From contig NZ_JAKZGL010000001.1 in assembly GCF_022549355.1 (NCBI RefSeq), forward strand, positions 186,001-250,000: a DNA stretch of 64,000 nt, written 5' to 3'. The first letter of the stretch is position 1; each line of letters begins with the position of its first letter. The notes beneath the pieces were generated by a model that ran no database searches, was not told where the DNA came from, and was given only the letters and a program-made list of their open reading frames with translations. The position numbers and the translations under genes were made by a program. This DNA is from Acinetobacter sp. NIPH 2699 (GTDB taxonomy: Bacteria > Pseudomonadota > Gammaproteobacteria > Pseudomonadales > Moraxellaceae). Below, piece by piece: positions 10,232 to 19,585 of the stretch.

Positions 10232-12223
10232 ATGTTTGAAAAGATTTTAATTGCGAACCGTGGCGAAATTGCCTGCCGTGTGATTCGTACAGCGAAAAAG
10301 CTTGGTATTGCAACGGTTGCGGTATATTCAGATGCTGATGCCAATGCACAGCATGTCAAACTTGCAGATGAAGCCATTTATATTGGTCAATCCCCTGCAA
10401 CTCAAAGTTATTTACAGGCTGACCGTATTATTCAAGCCGCGATTGATACAGGTAGCCAAGCGATTCATCCCGGTTATGGTTTTCTTTCAGAAAATGACCA
10501 ATTTGCGCTTGCCTGCCAACAACATAATATTTGTTTTATTGGCCCCCCAGTCGATGCCATTTTGGCAATGGGTTTGAAAGCAACCTCAAAAGCACTGATG
10601 GAAAAAGCGGGTGTACCTTTAACCCCCGGTTATCATGGCACCAATCAAGATGCTGACTTTTTAAAACAGCAAGCAGATGGTATTGGCTATCCAGTATTGA
10701 TCAAAGCCAGCGCTGGTGGTGGTGGTAAAGGTATGAGTCTGGTTGAGCGTAGCGAAGACTTTCTACATGCCCTTGCCTCGTGTAAACGTGAAGCCAAATC
10801 AAGCTTCGGTAATGATGATGTCTTGATTGAACGCTATGTGATTCAACCGCGGCATATTGAAGTGCAAGTATTTGGTGATACACACGGTAATTATGTGCAT
10901 TTGTTTGAACGTGATTGCTCGGTACAACGCCGTCATCAGAAGGTATTGGAAGAAGCCCCGGCTCCACAAATGCCAAGTGACAAACTCGATGCTATGCGCC
11001 AAGCTGCGATTGATGCTGCACGCGCAGTAGACTATGTCGGTGCGGGTACAGTTGAGTTTATCGTGGAGCAAGACGGTACAGCTTATTTCATGGAAATGAA
11101 TACTCGTCTACAAGTCGAACATCCTGTAACTGAAATGATTACAGGTCAAGATTTGGTGGAATGGCAATTACGCGTGGCTTATGGTGAAGCATTACCAAAA
11201 CTACAGCATGAATTACAAATTCATGGACATGCACTCGAAGCACGAATCTATGCAGAAGAACCTGATAAGGGCTTTTTACCTGCAATCGGCAAAATTGACT
11301 ATCTTCGTTACCCAACTCAAAACCAATATGTTCGTGTGGATAGCGGTATTGTGGAGGGTGATGAAATCACCACTTTCTACGATCCAATGATTGCCAAGTT
11401 GATCGTATGGGGTAAAAACCGTGAAGCGGCCCTGATTCAAATGCAACATGCGCTCAGTCAATTCCATGTTGATGGTTTGGGCAATAACATTGCCTTTTTG
11501 GAAAAGATTGTACGCTGTGATTCCTTTAAACAGGCGAAGTTGGATACCAATCTGATCCCACGTGAAGAACAATTCTTGTTTAGTCCTGTGCATATCAAGC
11601 CTGAACTGGTGGTAGCAACTGCTTTCATTGAGTTCTTGGCTCAACTTGAAAATAACCATTCAGGTCAAAAACAACTTTGGCTGGCACAACCTTTATGGCG
11701 TATAAATGTTGCATATCAGCACAGCATTAAATTGAATTATTTAAATCAAAATATTCAGATTAAGTTCATCGCAGCGGAACAAGGTTTTAATGCAGAATTT
11801 AACGGTCAACGTTATCACATCACAGGTCAACTACTTGATCAACATTGTGCTTCGGTTCAAATCAATGGTACTCAGCAAAAACTAGCGTTTAACCAAAGTA
11901 AGCAAGGTATTAGCTTGTTCCATAGTGGGCAAAGCTACAAGTTTGATTATATTCGTCAGGACTTTAATCAAGCGGATAGCCAAGCAGAACAAGGACATCT
12001 TAAAGCGCCTATGCCGGGTGTCGTGACACAACTCTTGGTCGGTGCGAATCATGCTGTGAAAAAAGACGATATTCTCATGACACTTGAAGCCATGAAAATG
12101 GAATACACCATTCGCGCACCGAAAGATGGTGTGATTGTGGATGCTTATTTCCAAGTCGGTGATCAAGTTAAAGTCGGTGATGAACTTGTGGAATTTCAAC
12201 CTGACGAGGAGGAAGTTGCATGA
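10232..12223 (+). CDS. liuD: Methylcrotonyl-CoA carboxylase alpha (biotin carboxylase) subunit
   Basis: The 663-residue biotin-dependent subunit has an N-terminal biotin carboxylase domain (ILIANRGEIACRVIRTAKK at residues 5-23, ATP-grasp loop KASAGGGGKGM near 164, EMNTRLQVEHPVTE near 290). A linker domain follows, then a C-terminal biotinyl carrier domain with biotin lysine K622 in EAMKMEY. It carboxylates its own biotin with bicarbonate and ATP and passes the carboxyl group to the beta subunit. It overlaps the downstream lyase gene by the 4-bp sequence ATGA. Pyruvate, propionyl- and acetyl-CoA carboxylases share the fold; the liu operon setting decides the call. Confidence 0.93.
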   Translation: MFEKILIANRGEIACRVIRTAKKLGIATVAVYSDADANAQHVKLADEAIYIGQSPATQSYLQADRIIQAAIDTGSQAIHPGYGFLSENDQFALACQQHNICFIGPPVDAILAMGLKATSKALMEKAGVPLTPGYHGTNQDADFLKQQADGIGYPVLIKASAGGGGKGMSLVERSEDFLHALASCKREAKSSFGNDDVLIERYVIQPRHIEVQVFGDTHGNYVHLFERDCSVQRRHQKVLEEAPAPQMPSDKLDAMRQAAIDAARAVDYVGAGTVEFIVEQDGTAYFMEMNTRLQVEHPVTEMITGQDLVEWQLRVAYGEALPKLQHELQIHGHALEARIYAEEPDKGFLPAIGKIDYLRYPTQNQYVRVDSGIVEGDEITTFYDPMIAKLIVWGKNREAALIQMQHALSQFHVDGLGNNIAFLEKIVRCDSFKQAKLDTNLIPREEQFLFSPVHIKPELVVATAFIEFLAQLENNHSGQKQLWLAQPLWRINVAYQHSIKLNYLNQNIQIKFIAAEQGFNAEFNGQRYHITGQLLDQHCASVQINGTQQKLAFNQSKQGISLFHSGQSYKFDYIRQDFNQADSQAEQGHLKAPMPGVVTQLLVGANHAVKKDDILMTLEAMKMEYTIRAPKDGVIVDAYFQVGDQVKVGDELVEFQPDEEEVA

Positions 12224-13122
12224 GTGAGTTTGTCAAAATCGTTGAGGTTGGGCCACGTGACGGACTACAGAATGAAAAACAGCCGTTGACGATAGAACAA
12301 CGATTTAATTTCATTAGCGACCTGATTAATGCTGGATTAAAGTCAATTGAGGTGGGCTCTTGTGTATCGGCAAAATGGGTGCCGCAGATGGCACACAGCG
12401 ATGCGCTATTTAAATTGCTGCCTCAACATCCAGAGTTAAATTTGAGTTTGCTTACGCCTAATCTTAAAGGTTTTGAAGCGGCTCAAGCTGTTGGCTGTAA
12501 AGAGGTTGCGGTATTTACCGCAGCTTCTGAAAGCTTTACCCGTAAAAATATTAACTGTTCGATTGATGAAAGTTTGGAGCGATTCGCTGAAATTTTCCAA
12601 GCGGCGAAAACCCACAATGTTCGTGTACGCGGTTATGTTTCCTGTATGGTGGATTGTCCTTATGAAGGCGCAATTGCCCCTAAACAAGTGGTGCATGTTG
12701 TTAAACGCTTATATGACATGGGCTGCTATGAAATTTCCTTAGGTGAAACTATTGGTACGGCAACACCTGACCGTGTTCAAAAAGTCTGGCAAGCCTGCTT
12801 AGCTGAACTCGACAGCAACGTTTTGGCTGGCCATTTTCATAATACCTATGGCATGGCCATCGCCAATATCTATCAGTCTCTACAACAAGGAATACGTATT
12901 TTTGACTCATCCCTTGCTGGATTGGGTGGTTGTCCTTATGCCAAAGGTGCATCAGGCAATGTCGCCACTGAAGATCTATATTACTTGTTATCCCATATTG
13001 GGTTTGAGACTGGGATTCATTTGGAGAAGCTGATGCAGGCAAGCCAAAATATCAATCAAGTCTTGAGTCGAAAGAATCTATCAAGCTATGCAAATACTTA
13101 TTTGCAGCAACATTGTGCCTAA
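12220..13122 (+). CDS. liuE: Hydroxymethylglutaryl-CoA lyase
   Basis: This is a 300-residue TIM-barrel lyase of the HMGL-like family. It splits HMG-CoA into acetyl-CoA and acetoacetate, ending leucine degradation. The N-terminal metal-binding motif VEVGPRDGLQNEK is at residues 8-20, the signature GLGGCPYAKGASGN with the catalytic cysteine lies near residue 236, and a metal-ligand HFHNTYGMA is near 205. Length is normal. The start overlaps the carboxylase alpha stop as ATGA, so the pair is translationally coupled. It is the last gene of the liu operon; a 208-bp gap with an inverted repeat follows before the convergent LysR gene. Confidence 0.94.
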   Translation: MSEFVKIVEVGPRDGLQNEKQPLTIEQRFNFISDLINAGLKSIEVGSCVSAKWVPQMAHSDALFKLLPQHPELNLSLLTPNLKGFEAAQAVGCKEVAVFTAASESFTRKNINCSIDESLERFAEIFQAAKTHNVRVRGYVSCMVDCPYEGAIAPKQVVHVVKRLYDMGCYEISLGETIGTATPDRVQKVWQACLAELDSNVLAGHFHNTYGMAIANIYQSLQQGIRIFDSSLAGLGGCPYAKGASGNVATEDLYYLLSHIGFETGIHLEKLMQASQNINQVLSRKNLSSYANTYLQQHCA

Positions 13123-13147
13123 ATAAATTTAATGATGATTAAACCAA

Positions 13148-13229
13148 TAGACTTCTTTCATAAATCCCTTTTTTGTTCTCTCGATGTTAGACATACAAAG
13201 AGCGTATGAGTCATTATGAAAGTAGTCTA
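13148..13229. repeat. Long-arm inverted repeat between liuE and lysR
   Basis: A 16-bp arm at 13148-13163 (TAGACTTCTTTCATAA) matches in inverted orientation the segment 13214-13229 with one mismatch, around a 50-bp centre. It sits between two convergent genes. It could act as a transcription-blocking hairpin or be the remains of a small inverted-repeat element. No target duplication is obvious. Confidence 0.45.
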
Positions 13230-13330
13230 ATGCCCCACAATCAAGTTTTGAGGGAGCATTTGAATATTATTATTTTCTAATTTTTGAGTTATATCGCATT
13301 TTATTGACTGCTCTACTTCCTTATATTGAA

Positions 13331-14317
13331 TTATTCGATATGTGTTAATTGATAAAAGTAAGACGTATCTGCCTCTATTTTTGGGGCAATATGCTGTTCT
13401 ATCCAATTAAGCCATGCACGTGTTTTTGCATCAATGAAATGTCGTGAAGGCAATAAGGTATATACACCAATATCTGGAGAACGCCACGCTGGCAAAATGT
13501 GACATAAGCGTCCAGCCCGAACAGCATCAATCACGGCAAACATCGGCAAAAGTGCAATACCCATATCTTGTTGCACCATATCGAGCAGTAATTCAGGCGT
13601 ATCTGCGATCAACTGACCATTGATATCAATCTGATACGAGCAACTGTTTTCACTGACCAAGTGCCATTGTGGTGTGATGGATGGGTTAACCAAACGTAAA
13701 CAAGCATGCCCATGTAAATCGTCAGGTGATTGAGGCATACCATGTTTTGCTAAATACGTCGGTGATGCACATAAAACTGAAAAAATAGTGCCAATCCGAC
13801 GTGCAACGAATCTTGAATCCGTTAAAGATTCGGTTAGGTAGAGGCTAACATCAATCCCTTTGCCTAAAAGATCAGGTGCATTTTGAGAAGTGCGATATTC
13901 AACCGTTAAATCTGGATAGGTTTGGCAGAACTCAGCCATAACCGGTGCGACATAATAATGTCCAAAACTCGCCATACTCAAGATACGTAATCGACCTTTC
14001 GGTTTTGTCGCCGTTCCTGTTACTTCCGCTTCCGCTTCTTCGATGATTGAAAGTACTTGACGACAGCGTTCCGCATAGGTTGCACCAATATCGGTCAATG
14101 CATGCTGTCTCGTAGAGCGTTGCAGTAGTTTAGCTCCCAAACGTGTTTCCAATTCGCTGATCAGGCGTGACACCTGTGCTGTGGTCAAATCCATCTGTTC
14201 TGCCGCTGCGGTAAAACTTCCACTGTCGATCACTTTCAGGAAAGCATGCATGGCATGTAACAGTCCACCCTCGTGATTTTTGCGCATAACGTAAATATCT
14301 TTTCCTAAATTACGCAT
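13331..14317 (-). CDS. LysR-family regulator divergent from indolepyruvate oxidoreductase
   Basis: This is a 328-residue LysR-type regulator. The winged helix-turn-helix is near the N-terminus (FTAAAEQMDLTTAQVSRLISELE), followed by the substrate-binding domain. The style of the effector domain, with GKGIDVSLYLTESLTDSRFVARRIG, resembles the large LysR subgroup that regulates neighbouring oxidoreductases. It is divergent from the indolepyruvate:ferredoxin oxidoreductase gene across a 174-bp gap, which makes that gene the probable target and an aromatic keto acid a possible effector. The start is uncertain: in-frame ATGs at or after residue 11 would shorten a rather long N-terminus, and none has a convincing ribosome site. 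Confidence 0.82.
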   Translation of the reverse strand: MRNLGKDIYVMRKNHEGGLLHAMHAFLKVIDSGSFTAAAEQMDLTTAQVSRLISELETRLGAKLLQRSTRQHALTDIGATYAERCRQVLSIIEEAEAEVTGTATKPKGRLRILSMASFGHYYVAPVMAEFCQTYPDLTVEYRTSQNAPDLLGKGIDVSLYLTESLTDSRFVARRIGTIFSVLCASPTYLAKHGMPQSPDDLHGHACLRLVNPSITPQWHLVSENSCSYQIDINGQLIADTPELLLDMVQQDMGIALLPMFAVIDAVRAGRLCHILPAWRSPDIGVYTLLPSRHFIDAKTRAWLNWIEQHIAPKIEADTSYFYQLTHIE

Positions 14318-14491
14318 TGTTGCACCAGTTTAGATCATCCACAATGGTAAATATGTACATACATTTGAGCCAGGCCTTTTCAAAAACGCTCAGCCCATTT
14401 TAATTTTTCGTATGTCAATTGCTCCAAGCTTCAACTCGGATGTTGAGAAAAGAAAGTCGCTCGAACGACGGATAATACTAAGGAGATATAA

Positions 14492-17400
14492 ATGAATATA
14501 GCGACAAAATTTACTCCAAGAATGATTGCTACAAAGGATGTGTCTCTTGAGGATAAATATATAAGCGATGACGGTACTGCTTATATGACAGGTATTCAGG
14601 CATTGGTTCGTTTACCGCTTGCCCAGACACGTCGCGATACTTTAAACGGTTATCAAACTGCTGGTTTTATATCTGGTTATCGCGGTTCTCCTGTTGGTAA
14701 TTATGATAGTTTCCTTTGGCAGATTGACGGTTTACTCAAAGATCATCATGTGGTCTTCCAACCGGGTGTCAATGAAGACTTAGCTGCAACAGCTATTTGG
14801 GGCACTCAGCAAGCCAACCTCGCTGGACAAGGTAAATATGATGGTGTCACTTCATGGTGGTATGGTAAAGGCCCCGGCGTTGATCGTTCAGGTGATGTAC
14901 TTCGTCATGCCAATCTAGCGGGTACTTCTGAACATGGAGGCGTTGTTGCTCTATTTGGTGATGACCACTCTTGTAAGTCATCCACGGTTCCCCACCAATC
15001 TGAACACGTCATGATTGGCTGCGGTATCCCTATTTTCTACCCAACATCAGTACAGCATATTCTTGATCTCGGTGTTCATGCAGTTGCGATGTCTCGTTTT
15101 GCTGGCGTTTGGACCTCAATGAAACTGGTCAGCGAAATTGTTGAAACGTCTGCCTCAGTCAAGGTTGGTCTAGATCGGGTCACACCGATTATTCCAGAAG
15201 ATGTCGCACTGCCAGATGATGGTGTTAATATCCGCTGGCCAGATCATGGGCTACAACAAGAAGAACGACTTTATAAATATCGTTTACCTGCGGTATTGGC
15301 TTATGCGCGTGCCAATAAACTGAATCGCATCACATGGCCATGTGAAAATGCTCGTATCGGAATCGCTGCCAGTGGTAAAGGTTATTTGGATACCATTGAA
15401 GCATTACGTATTTTGGGAATTGAAGATGAAACCGCACAACAACTCGGATTACGTGTTTATCAGGTCGGATTGATTTGGCCTTTAGAACCTCAAGGTATTC
15501 GCGAATTTGCCGAAGGCTTGCAAGAGCTAATTGTAGTCGAAGAAAAACGCCCTATTCTCGAATCACAAATTAAAGATGAGCTCTATTCCCTTCCAGATGG
15601 GAAACGCCCTCGTGTGATTGGAAAAGCCTGTGAAGGTAAAGGTGAATGGAGTACATCCATTGATGAAGCACCTCTTATTGGACATTATGAGTTCCAGCCT
15701 GAACCAATCGCAAAAATGCTTGCTGCGCGTTTCTTACAACTCGACCTACCCGAACATTTAAAAACGCAAATCCAGAATAGAGCAAAGCTGTTACAGCAAG
15801 CAGAACAAGAATCTCGCCGTGTATTGGATATTGCTGAACGAAAGCCTTATTTCTGTAGTGGCTGCCCACACAACACATCGACGGCTCTACCAGAAGGCAG
15901 TCGCGCACTTGGCGGTATTGGATGTCATTATATTGCGGTCTCACTTGATCGTGGTACCGAAACATACTCTCAAATGGGTGGCGAAGGCGTGAGTTGGGCG
16001 GGTGCATCGCATTTTACCAATGAAAAACACATCTTCGCGAATCTTGGCGATGGAACCTATTTCCATTCAGGTTATTTAGCAATTCGACAAGCGATTGCCG
16101 CCAAAATTAATATTACTTATAAGATTCTCTATAATGATGCTGTTGCCATGACGGGTGGGCAACATGTCGATGGTCATTTAAGTGTTGCACAACTGACTCG
16201 ACAATTAGCTGCGGAAGGAATCACCAAACAAGTCATTGTCACAGATGAACCAGAGCTGATCCATGCAGAAGAAGGAATTGCGCCAAACGTAGCAATTCAC
16301 CATCGAAATGAACTTGATGCAATTCAGCGCCAGTTACGTGATATTTCAGGTGTTACTGCTTTAATTTACGTGCAAACCTGTGCCAGTGAAAAACGTCGTC
16401 GCCGTAAACGTGATGCCTATACAGACCCAGCAGAACGTATCTATATCAATAGTGATATATGCGAAGGCTGTGGCGATTGCTCTAAAAAATCAAACTGTCT
16501 TTCTATCGAACCTGTAGAGACCGCATTAGGAACCAAACGTCAAATTAATCAAAGTACCTGTAACAAAGATTTTTCATGTGTGGATGGTTTCTGCCCGAGT
16601 TTTGTCACCGTGCATACTCGTGATATGAAACGCCCTGAGAAATTTGCAGGCATCACTACGGGCTGGCCTGAAACCCCAATCATTCCAGTGCTCGATGATA
16701 CACCAAGTCGTATTATGGTCGGTGGTGTGGGTGGTACTGGTGTAGTCACAATTGGTGCTTTACTGGGTATGGCTGCACATTTGGAAGGTAAAGCAACACG
16801 GGTGATGGATATGGCTGGACTGGCTCAGAAAGGAGGCACAGTTTACTCCTATATCCAAGTCGCAAACGCTGATGATCAAATCTCTTCCACCAAAATCCCT
16901 GCTGGTCAATGTGATCTCTTAATCGGAGCAGATGCTGTTGTAGCAGGTAGTGGTGCAGCACTTTCACGTTTAAAAGAAGATGCTGTGGTGATTGTTAATG
17001 AAGACTCCTCCCCAACGTCAGACTTTATCGAATCCCGTGACTGGTATGCACCAATCAGTGACTTAGTTCATCGACTGCGTGGTCGCACCCGTAAAGGTAC
17101 CTTGGTCTCTTTATCGGCAACACGTATCGCCACCCAATTGTTAGGGGATGCTATTTTCACAAATCAGTTATTACTTGGTATGGCATGGCAATCAGGTCGT
17201 ATACCGTTACTACGTCAAAGTATTGAAAAGGCAATTCAACTCAATGGCACTGCTGTTGAAAAGAATCTAGAAGCTTTCCGTATTGGATGCCATCTTGCCA
17301 GTGACCCAAGTTTAGCCGCTCGTTTACTTGCAGCGATGCCAAAAACTAAGACGCCAGAAACCCTAGCTGAACTGATTGAAGACCGCTCAACTCGTCTCAC

Positions 17401-17962
17401 CGAATACTGGAACGATGCTTACGCAACGAAATATCGTAACTTGGTCGAACAAGCGTCGAAACAATTACCTGAAGAATTGACCGAGACCATTGCGACACAA
17501 CTGTACCGAGTGATGGCCTATAAAGATGAATATGAGGTGGCTCGTCTATTAACAGGTAAAAAGTTCAAAGAGTCGATTGAAACACAATTTGGTAAAGGTC
17601 TACGTTTAACTTACCATCTTGCACCGCCAACCTTAGGCACTGATCAAAATATTCGTAAACGTGCCTTTGGATATTGGATTCGTTTCCCAATGATGCTACT
17701 TGCTCGCTTGCAATGGCTCCGAGAAACATTCCTAGATCCGTTTGCACGTCATGAAGAACGACAAAGCGAACAGGCTTGGCGTGATCGTTATATCGCATTT
17801 GTTGAAGCCCTAATTGCTGCACCGGAAAAGTATGACCTAGTTGTAGCGGAGGAAATTGCTAAATTACCTGTAGAGGTACGTGGCTTTGGCCATATCAAAA
17901 CACAAGCCATGCAAACAGCGATGCAACGTTGGGATGAACTTGCTTTAAAACTGCAAAAGTAA
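14492..17962 (+). CDS. Indolepyruvate:ferredoxin oxidoreductase, fused alpha-beta chain
   Basis: A 1156-residue single-chain 2-oxoacid:ferredoxin oxidoreductase probably decarboxylates aryl pyruvates (indolepyruvate, phenylpyruvate) to aryl-CoA while reducing ferredoxin. The N-terminal part carries the pyrimidine-binding half. A TPP-binding segment with GDGTYFHSG is near residue 516, a cysteine cluster CEGCGDCSKKSNC near 656 is suited to an iron-sulfur cluster, and the gamma/beta-like domain with VGGVGGTGVV starts near 742. Archaeal enzymes split these parts into IorA and IorB; the fused form is known in proteobacteria. The start has a near-perfect AAGGAGATATAA leader. A LysR gene is divergent. 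No ferredoxin gene is adjacent. Confidence 0.88.
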   Translation: MNIATKFTPRMIATKDVSLEDKYISDDGTAYMTGIQALVRLPLAQTRRDTLNGYQTAGFISGYRGSPVGNYDSFLWQIDGLLKDHHVVFQPGVNEDLAATAIWGTQQANLAGQGKYDGVTSWWYGKGPGVDRSGDVLRHANLAGTSEHGGVVALFGDDHSCKSSTVPHQSEHVMIGCGIPIFYPTSVQHILDLGVHAVAMSRFAGVWTSMKLVSEIVETSASVKVGLDRVTPIIPEDVALPDDGVNIRWPDHGLQQEERLYKYRLPAVLAYARANKLNRITWPCENARIGIAASGKGYLDTIEALRILGIEDETAQQLGLRVYQVGLIWPLEPQGIREFAEGLQELIVVEEKRPILESQIKDELYSLPDGKRPRVIGKACEGKGEWSTSIDEAPLIGHYEFQPEPIAKMLAARFLQLDLPEHLKTQIQNRAKLLQQAEQESRRVLDIAERKPYFCSGCPHNTSTALPEGSRALGGIGCHYIAVSLDRGTETYSQMGGEGVSWAGASHFTNEKHIFANLGDGTYFHSGYLAIRQAIAAKINITYKILYNDAVAMTGGQHVDGHLSVAQLTRQLAAEGITKQVIVTDEPELIHAEEGIAPNVAIHHRNELDAIQRQLRDISGVTALIYVQTCASEKRRRRKRDAYTDPAERIYINSDICEGCGDCSKKSNCLSIEPVETALGTKRQINQSTCNKDFSCVDGFCPSFVTVHTRDMKRPEKFAGITTGWPETPIIPVLDDTPSRIMVGGVGGTGVVTIGALLGMAAHLEGKATRVMDMAGLAQKGGTVYSYIQVANADDQISSTKIPAGQCDLLIGADAVVAGSGAALSRLKEDAVVIVNEDSSPTSDFIESRDWYAPISDLVHRLRGRTRKGTLVSLSATRIATQLLGDAIFTNQLLLGMAWQSGRIPLLRQSIEKAIQLNGTAVEKNLEAFRIGCHLASDPSLAARLLAAMPKTKTPETLAELIEDRSTRLTEYWNDAYATKYRNLVEQASKQLPEELTETIATQLYRVMAYKDEYEVARLLTGKKFKESIETQFGKGLRLTYHLAPPTLGTDQNIRKRAFGYWIRFPMMLLARLQWLRETFLDPFARHEERQSEQAWRDRYIAFVEALIAAPEKYDLVVAEEIAKLPVEVRGFGHIKTQAMQTAMQRWDELALKLQK

Positions 17963-17991
17963 GCGAACAAAAATAAAGTTACCATGATCAT

Positions 17992-18032
17992 GCTGGACAT
18001 TATCTTCGTTTAAGGAAATGATAATGTTCAGC
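17992..18032. terminator. Stem-loop after indolepyruvate oxidoreductase gene
   Basis: The arms GCTGGACATTATC (17992-18004) and GATAATGTTCAGC (18020-18032) pair over 12 of 13 positions around a 15-bp loop. It lies between the stop at 17962 and a minus-strand pseudogene. No U-tract follows, so it may be a processing or stabilising hairpin rather than a strict intrinsic terminator. Confidence 0.45.
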
Positions 18033-18046
18033 AGATCCTTCCTCAA

Positions 18047-18268
18047 TCATTTTGTTTCCAATGCATCAATAATCGCTTTAGCTGTAACCCGTGCAGAAAA
18101 TGGGTTTTGTCCTGTAATCAAATTTCCATCGCGGACTACATTCGGCACAAAAGGAATCAATTTTTTAGTGTAGTTAGCGCCACGATCTTTGGCTAATTGT
18201 TCAGCATTATATGGCACTTTTTTCGCTACGCCTGCCAACACTTCTTCACACCAAGCAAAACTGCTCGT
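18047..18268 (-). pseudogene. DJ-1/PfpI-family protein, C-terminal remnant
   Basis: The reading frame matches the end of class I glutamine amidotransferase-like DJ-1/PfpI proteins: SFAWCEEVLAGVAKKVPY, then NVVRDGNLITGQNPFSAR, then a final helix. In complete relatives these segments are preceded by the nucleophile-elbow cysteine and about 150 more residues, which are absent here. Going upstream on the minus strand the frame is broken by TGA at 18269-18271, and the Lrp gene begins 20 bp further on. Only about 70 codons survive, so this is a truncated non-functional copy. Homologous chaperone/glyoxalase activity cannot be expected. Confidence 0.7.
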
Positions 18269-18288
18269 TCACCCAACCACACCACAAA

Positions 18289-18774
18289 TCATATCGTTTT
18301 CTGACTTTTCACTGGAAAACACAAAAAGGGTTTTATTTCTTTTAATACAAACATACTTTGCATCTCTTTTATCCCAGGCAATCTCCTAATAATAGACATA
18401 GAAAATTCAGCATAAGTATCTAAATCTGGAGATACAACTTGCAGTAAAAAATCAGCGTCTCCACCGATGCTGTAGCACGCGACCACATAGTCCAGTGCTG
18501 TTACTTCTTCTTCAAACTTCTTGGCTTCTTTTTCACTATGACTATCAATAGATACACGTACAAACACCATCACGCCTAAACCTATTTTCTTCCTATCTAG
18601 TAATACGCCATATCCCTTAATCACGTTTGTATCTTCTAGATGTTTGACTCTACGCCAGCAAGGTGAGGTTGAGAGTCCTAACTGTTCAGATAAATCAGCG
18701 TTTGTGGTTCTTGAGTCCTTCTGTAACATCTCTAGAATTTTTGCGTCTATCTTATCAATTTTAGAATTAGGCAT
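18289..18774 (-). CDS. Lrp/AsnC-family regulator
   Basis: This 161-residue protein has the standard Lrp layout: an N-terminal helix-turn-helix (NADLSEQLGLSTSPCWRRVKHLE, about residues 21-43) and a C-terminal RAM ligand-binding domain containing VVACYSIGGDADFLLQV. The start at 18774 follows a GGAAAATT leader; an upstream in-frame ATG at 18792 would add six residues. It is divergent from a LysE-family exporter across 129 bp, a common pairing in which the regulator senses an amino acid and switches on its export. The target amino acid is not known. Confidence 0.88.
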   Translation of the reverse strand: MPNSKIDKIDAKILEMLQKDSRTTNADLSEQLGLSTSPCWRRVKHLEDTNVIKGYGVLLDRKKIGLGVMVFVRVSIDSHSEKEAKKFEEEVTALDYVVACYSIGGDADFLLQVVSPDLDTYAEFSMSIIRRLPGIKEMQSMFVLKEIKPFLCFPVKSQKTI

Positions 18775-18903
18775 AATTTTCCATATCATCACAATAATAG
18801 GTAATTTATACCCTATTTCTGGATTTTTATAGAATAAATAGATCAGATCTACCTATGTATTTATTAAAAAATATAGATACATTTTTACTTGATTTCAATT
18901 CAC

Positions 18904-19542
18904 ATGGAACATTTCACACAAACCACGACCTATATCGTAACGTTAGCCTTAGCCGCTATTCTTCCTGGACCAGGCATGACTGGATTAATGTTTAAAACCT
19001 TAGTTCAAGGATATAAGAATGGATTAATGATGCTATTCGGTCTAATCACTGGAGATATAATTTTTCTACTGACGTCTATTTTTCTTATTTCATATATTCA
19101 TCATTTTAGTCCACATTTTGCTTTTTATTTGATACTTCTATCAAGTTCATACTTACTGTATTTAGCTTACAAATTTTGGTTTTTTGAAGGAAATTTATTG
19201 GGCATTGAGACGCCATCAAATATCAAAGAAACTATTTTTTCCTATAAAGATGGGCTGCTGATCACCTTAAGTAACCCTAAAACTATTTCATTTTACCTCG
19301 CTATAGTGCCAGCGATCTTTGGTGCACAGTCTTTACAAAAACAAGGCTTGTTTTTAGTTGCTATCACCATTTTGACATTGGCCTTAATTGGCGGACTTTA
19401 TGTCTTCTTTTCATGGAATCTAAAGAAAGTGCTCAGCGATATAAAAATACAAACATTTTTATTAAGAGCCCTATCCTTGATGATGTGCATTTTAGCTTTG
19501 GGAATGCTCTATAGAGAATTTAGCACCCAATATTTAACATAG
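18904..19542 (+). CDS. LysE/RhtB-family amino acid exporter
   Basis: This is a 212-residue inner-membrane protein with about six hydrophobic segments, typical of LysE/RhtB transporters. The N-terminal LAAILPGPGMTGLMFKT matches the family's conserved PGP motif, and LSNPKTISFYLAIVP fits the central NPK motif. These proteins export amino acids such as lysine, arginine, threonine or homoserine. I prefer the ATG at 18904 over an in-frame TTG at 18889; neither has a good ribosome site. Regulation by the divergent Lrp protein is likely. It is convergent with the SDR gene at 19562, and a strong hairpin lies at the junction. Confidence 0.85.
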   Translation: MEHFTQTTTYIVTLALAAILPGPGMTGLMFKTLVQGYKNGLMMLFGLITGDIIFLLTSIFLISYIHHFSPHFAFYLILLSSSYLLYLAYKFWFFEGNLLGIETPSNIKETIFSYKDGLLITLSNPKTISFYLAIVPAIFGAQSLQKQGLFLVAITILTLALIGGLYVFFSWNLKKVLSDIKIQTFLLRALSLMMCILALGMLYREFSTQYLT

Positions 19543-19549
19543 GTGATCT

Positions 19550-19585
19550 ATTCACAAAGCCCTAAACTTTTGGGACTTTGTGAAT
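19550..19585. terminator. Bidirectional hairpin between lysE-like and SDR genes
   Basis: ATTCACAAAG (19550-19559) and CTTTGTGAAT (19576-19585) are perfect 10-bp inverted arms with an additional CC/GG pairing inside, located where two convergent genes meet. The right arm lies inside the last codons of the SDR reading frame, which supports the view that the SDR frame is longer than it should be. Confidence 0.65.
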
